NCBI GenBank assembly: GCA_001655205.1
Contig: LPNZ01010942.1
Coordinates: 1-21,083 of the forward strand
From: Lenisia limosa
Taxonomy: Eukaryota; Breviatea
Length of the DNA stretch: 21,083 nt
Direction of reading: 5' to 3'
The notes under the pieces were generated by a model. It made no database searches. It was not told the origin of the DNA and saw only the letters and a list, made by a program, of their open reading frames with translations. Of this stretch, positions 18,219 through 21,083 are shown in pieces. The position numbers and the translations under genes are program-made. Position 1 is the first letter of the stretch; every line of letters starts with the position of its first letter.

Positions 18219-20944
18219 TTAGTGGTGTCGGCCGTGGTGGTCGTTGACCATTTTCGGCGGTGTCAGGGTCTTGCAGTCCTCACGGGGGTGCAGTGGCTCC
18301 TCCGGCCACTGCAATACCATAGTTGACTCGTCAAATGTTCGTGAAGTGGAAATCGTCTGGAGCATGAGAGGTTCTTGTTAAAGTGAAATGTAGATGTTAC
18401 CACGGGTGTATCAGAACTTTATTGAAATGAGAAATCAATATTATAGTTCAACGAAGTTTCGCCCCTTACCATGTTTGCGAACTTGAGATCGTCATACTAA
18501 ATCGTTACGAAATACACAGAACACAAAAAGGGAACTGGATGAAACAACAAACTGAACTGAACCAGACCCACGATTTGTTCAGTTACGTGCAGGCCAGTGC
18601 GGCCGACATTTCGCACTCTTGACAGACGAGGGTGCAGGAAACGTCCAGGTAGTAGTTCCCAGCGGATCATCCAGTGTACACATACGTCCCACCCTGAGGG
18701 TGTGAGTTCATTTTCAGCCTTCTTAGTTGTTGAATATGCTTACCATCATCACATTCGAAGAAGAGCTGAATGTTTCGTTTGATACTCTCGTACATTTCTC
18801 TGAAGAGGGGTAAAGGCAGGTTGTCATTTTTATTAAAATGCTAAAGAGTTTAGACTACCACTGTAATACACCATCAGTAACTATGCCTTTCACAGAAAAT
18901 TGAGGAAAGTGCGTACCGTCGGTAGAAAAACCCGGTGTTGTATAGGCCCCACCGCGCCTCCATAATATGCGGCTTCTGGTTCCTGCTTGGTGAGTGCCAA
19001 GTAACAAGGTTGAACAAGGACATCGACCATGGGGTAACACCCCCACTGACAGTTCGAATGACCACAGGCAGCCCCCCCAGAAGTCCTTTTTTGTTTCAGC
19101 CGGAAACTCGTCAATTGTTTTCTCCAGCGCGGATCGGACCTATCGCGTTAACCATATGGCGGCTGTTTGGAGGGGGTTTGATTGATTGTAAAAAGACAAC
19201 CCTTTTAGAAGTACCCATATAGCATTGAAGGGACCCACGAGTAGGAAGTCAGGAGCCAACAAATGGTCCTCTTCTATGAACGTGATGTACCCGTCATAGT
19301 TCGGGTAGATTACTTCATACACCTCGCTCAGAAGCCACCTGGGGAATGAGGGAAAGTAATTAACACCCAGGAGCCCGTAATATTTCAGCACTTAGTACAA
19401 AATGAGCTAAATACAGCTAAGTGCTGAAATGTTACGGGCTCCAGAGGAAGTTGCAACCCAACACCTCACTTACCACCAGTGTTCCTTCAGTCCAAGGCCA
19501 CGATAGAATCGGCTCGGATGAATGAGTTGACGATACTGTCAGGGTAAAACAAACGCCTACGATACAGACAAAAACCGATGTCAAGTCACCCACTTCTACG
19601 TCTTGTATGATTGATGTCTTTTTTGAAAAACTCAAAAGAGTCTTCCACAACCCTCTTCTTGTTTTGCTATGTCTGATTTTTAATTCTGTCACCAAATATT
19701 ACAATTATGCATGTATACAATGGAATTATATGATATGTACATACAGAGTATGATACTCTCCCTCCAACAGGCATAAAATCAATGGTTTGGGCCACATCAT
19801 CCATTTCTGGAGACAAGCCGTCATGGGATATGATTAGTTCCGTTTTGTTGATACCGACGACATTGCGTAAACCGTTGAGTACACTCTAGAGGGTATAAAA
19901 CAAGATTGATTGTATTGGCTGAACTATGAAAAAACAAAACAAAGACCGTCAGTTCAAGAAAGATGAAACATGAGCAGAAAACTGTCTTACTTTGAAGTAA
20001 AGCGGACGATTGTAGACGTACAAGACAATTGGGCCTATTGATGGGTCTCTGACAAACTTCTCGCTGTTGATGAAGTGGGCTCTTCGGTTTGCGAATCTTG
20101 ACAGCCCCTTAATAATAAATCAATGCTGCTCATTTGGCTGATTTTTTAAATCAAAGGATGGGCGGAGGGAATACTGAAGAAAAAGGCCGCGATGCTGAGG
20201 CACTGGAAGCTGTATCAAAAGGCTGGAGTTTCGCCAAATACAACAGCCTCCTCCCTACCTCAACTTCTAATAAATACAATGGCCTCCTCCCTACCGCAAC
20301 TTCTAATAAATACAATGGCCTCCTCCCTACCTCAACTTCTAATAAATACTGGCTGTCAATTGTCTAGATGATCAGAACAGCATACTCAGGAGGAGACTTA
20401 CCTTCGTGAGCCCTTCACACTGCTTCTCCAAATTCAACTCCACCTGTACAGTCAGGGAATTGGAAAAGGACCGTTTTTGTTCAGTAATCTAGTCAGTTTT
20501 TGTGTCTGACATTGCCTTCATCTGTACACAGCTTTCTTTGCACCTTCCTCATATGATACACTCTAACTTGAAAACCCTCCCCAACCGTTTTTGAGGAACT
20601 CTCAGATTTTTGTGATGTTTCGTGAATCTAAAGTGATACATTGGTAACAAGCAAAATGTCAAAAAAAAAAAAAAAAAAANNNNNNNNNNNNNNNNNNNNN
20701 NNNNNNNNNNNNNNNNNNNNNNNNNNNNNNNNNNNNNNNNNNNNNCAGCTAACATCAATAAGATTTCATTCCCACCTCCTTCACTTGCGACAGCTGATTG
20801 ATGATAATGGGGATGACAACCACATTGAAGCAGAGGAGAATGATGAAGGCATACCTACGGAATAAACAGCAAACTCAAAGAAGCGCTTAGAAGATAATAA
20901 TCATTATTTCGACAATATTACCAAGCATACTGCAAGAGACTCAT
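18219..20944 (-). CDS. MGAT2: GnT-II-like glycosyltransferase, second paralogue, nearly complete
   Basis: Golgi type II enzyme of the same family as the + strand gene. Exon 20944-20931 (ATGAGTCTCTTGCA) joins 20854-20776 in phase to give a signal anchor, MSLLQ/YAFIILLCFNVVVIP. Two 42-nt stem exons follow (20627-20586, 20443-20402), then the catalytic exons 20107-19991 (VLYVYNRPLYFK), 19885-19769 (ELIISHDG), 19535-19474 and 19338-19239 (HWWWLLSEVY, FIEEDHLLAPDF), 19139-~19047 (WGGCLWSFEL), 18982-~18917 (MEARWGLYNTGFFY), 18799-18744 (LFFECDDG), 18693-18572 (WDVCVHWMIRW, RVRNVGRTGLHV), 18496-18470 (YDDLKFANM) and 18356-18219 (PREDCKTLTPP, TAA). Exon lengths 117, 117, 62, 100 and 27 equal those of the + strand paralogue. 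Unsettled: a gap at 20680-20745 in the second intron, the join near 19047, and a possible missing exon between 18470 and 18356. Confidence 0.8.
19370..19442. repeat. Intronic stem-loop 3
   Basis: Arms 19370-19395 and 19417-19442 pair at 25 of 26 positions, and the single exception can form G.U on one strand. The loop is 21 nt. The core is GGAGCCCGTAA paired with TTACGGGCTCC. It sits in the intron of the - strand GnT-II gene that splits the third Trp codon of HWWW (19473-19339). The + strand paralogue's matching intron has AT-rich palindromic sequence instead. Confidence 0.85.
20236..20351. repeat. 36-bp minisatellite, about 3.2 copies
   Basis: Units 20236-20271, 20272-20307 and 20308-20343, then a partial copy. 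The consensus contains CCTCCTCCCTACCTCAACTT followed by CTAATAAATACAA. It is intronic in the - strand GnT-II gene, between the second stem exon and the first catalytic exon. The 36-nt period keeps one + strand frame open, but nothing else supports coding. Confidence 0.9.
20680..20745. other. Assembly gap after an A run
   Basis: 66 N, preceded by about 19 A (20661-20679). It lies in the second intron of the - strand GnT-II gene, between the signal-anchor exon and the first stem exon. Confidence 0.95.
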
Positions 20945-21083
20945 AGTAAGAACTTGTCAGTTAATGGGGCTCTTAGGAACCCTGCTGTGTAAGCAGCTAC
21001 ACGCACTTCTTCGCTAAGGCCCACCGCGCTACCGTTGCTCTATTATTGTCTTCAATGTTGCAGTGAAGGGGGGGGGGGGTAAG
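20945..21083 (-). promoter_or_regulatory. Upstream region of the - strand GnT-II gene
   Basis: 139 bases from the ATG to the window edge. No coding exon recognised. A run of 12 G on the + strand (21068-21079) closes the window and resembles the runs that border the gaps. Confidence 0.35.

Noticed and set aside
18500-18560. Open reading through the donor at 18571 to a stop at 18497 as the end of the - strand GnT-II gene
   Set aside because: Splicing at ATC/gtgggt joins YDDLKFANM and then PREDCKTLTPP, both of which have clear counterparts in the + strand paralogue, so the read-through is intron.
13710-20944. Inverted GnT-II copies as haplotype duplication or palindromic assembly artefact
   Set aside because: Most exons differ substantially at protein level and the stems have different exon structures; only the short block at the 10-N gap remains suspect.

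Overview
The window looks like a draft scaffold from the nuclear genome of an intron-rich, moderately AT-rich microbial eukaryote. Coding sequence is broken into many short exons with GT-AG borders. No bacterial operon features, tRNA or rRNA were seen. Nine runs of N interrupt it, six of them directly after a homopolymeric G run. The lineage cannot be named from sequence alone. A GnT-II-like glycosyltransferase and a DOMON/cytochrome b561 protein fit a protist with a Golgi N-glycan pathway and membrane redox proteins. Exon borders below were worked out by hand from splice consensus, reading-frame phase and family motifs.

Layout. (1) About 0.42-3.36 kb, + strand: a small secreted protein gene, only partly resolved. 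(2) 3.80-10.68 kb, + strand: one large gene of about 30 exons. From exon 5333 to the stop nearly every junction is in phase. It encodes signal peptide, DOMON domain, cytochrome b561 membrane domain, FAD- and NAD-binding reductase module and a C-terminal cytochrome b5 domain, apparently a complete transmembrane electron-transfer chain in one polypeptide. (3) 12.71-10.79 kb, - strand: a complete seven-exon gene for a 288-residue secreted protein of unrecognised family, perhaps distantly related to gene 1. (4) About 13.7-17.95 kb, + strand, and (5) 20.94-18.22 kb, - strand: two paralogous GnT-II-like (MGAT2) genes, tail to tail.

The most unusual structure is the stem of the + strand GnT-II gene. 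Ten consecutive mini-exons, eight of exactly 33 nt and two of 36 nt, all phase 0, each encode one 11-residue coiled-coil (hendecad) repeat. The - strand paralogue has two 42-nt exons there. The catalytic exons of the two genes have matching lengths (117, 117, 62, 100 and 27 nt) but diverged sequence, except for a nearly identical block next to a 10-N gap.

Other structure: three near-perfect stem-loops inside introns, three minisatellites, a repeat that duplicates a splice donor, and G runs just downstream of several splice donors.
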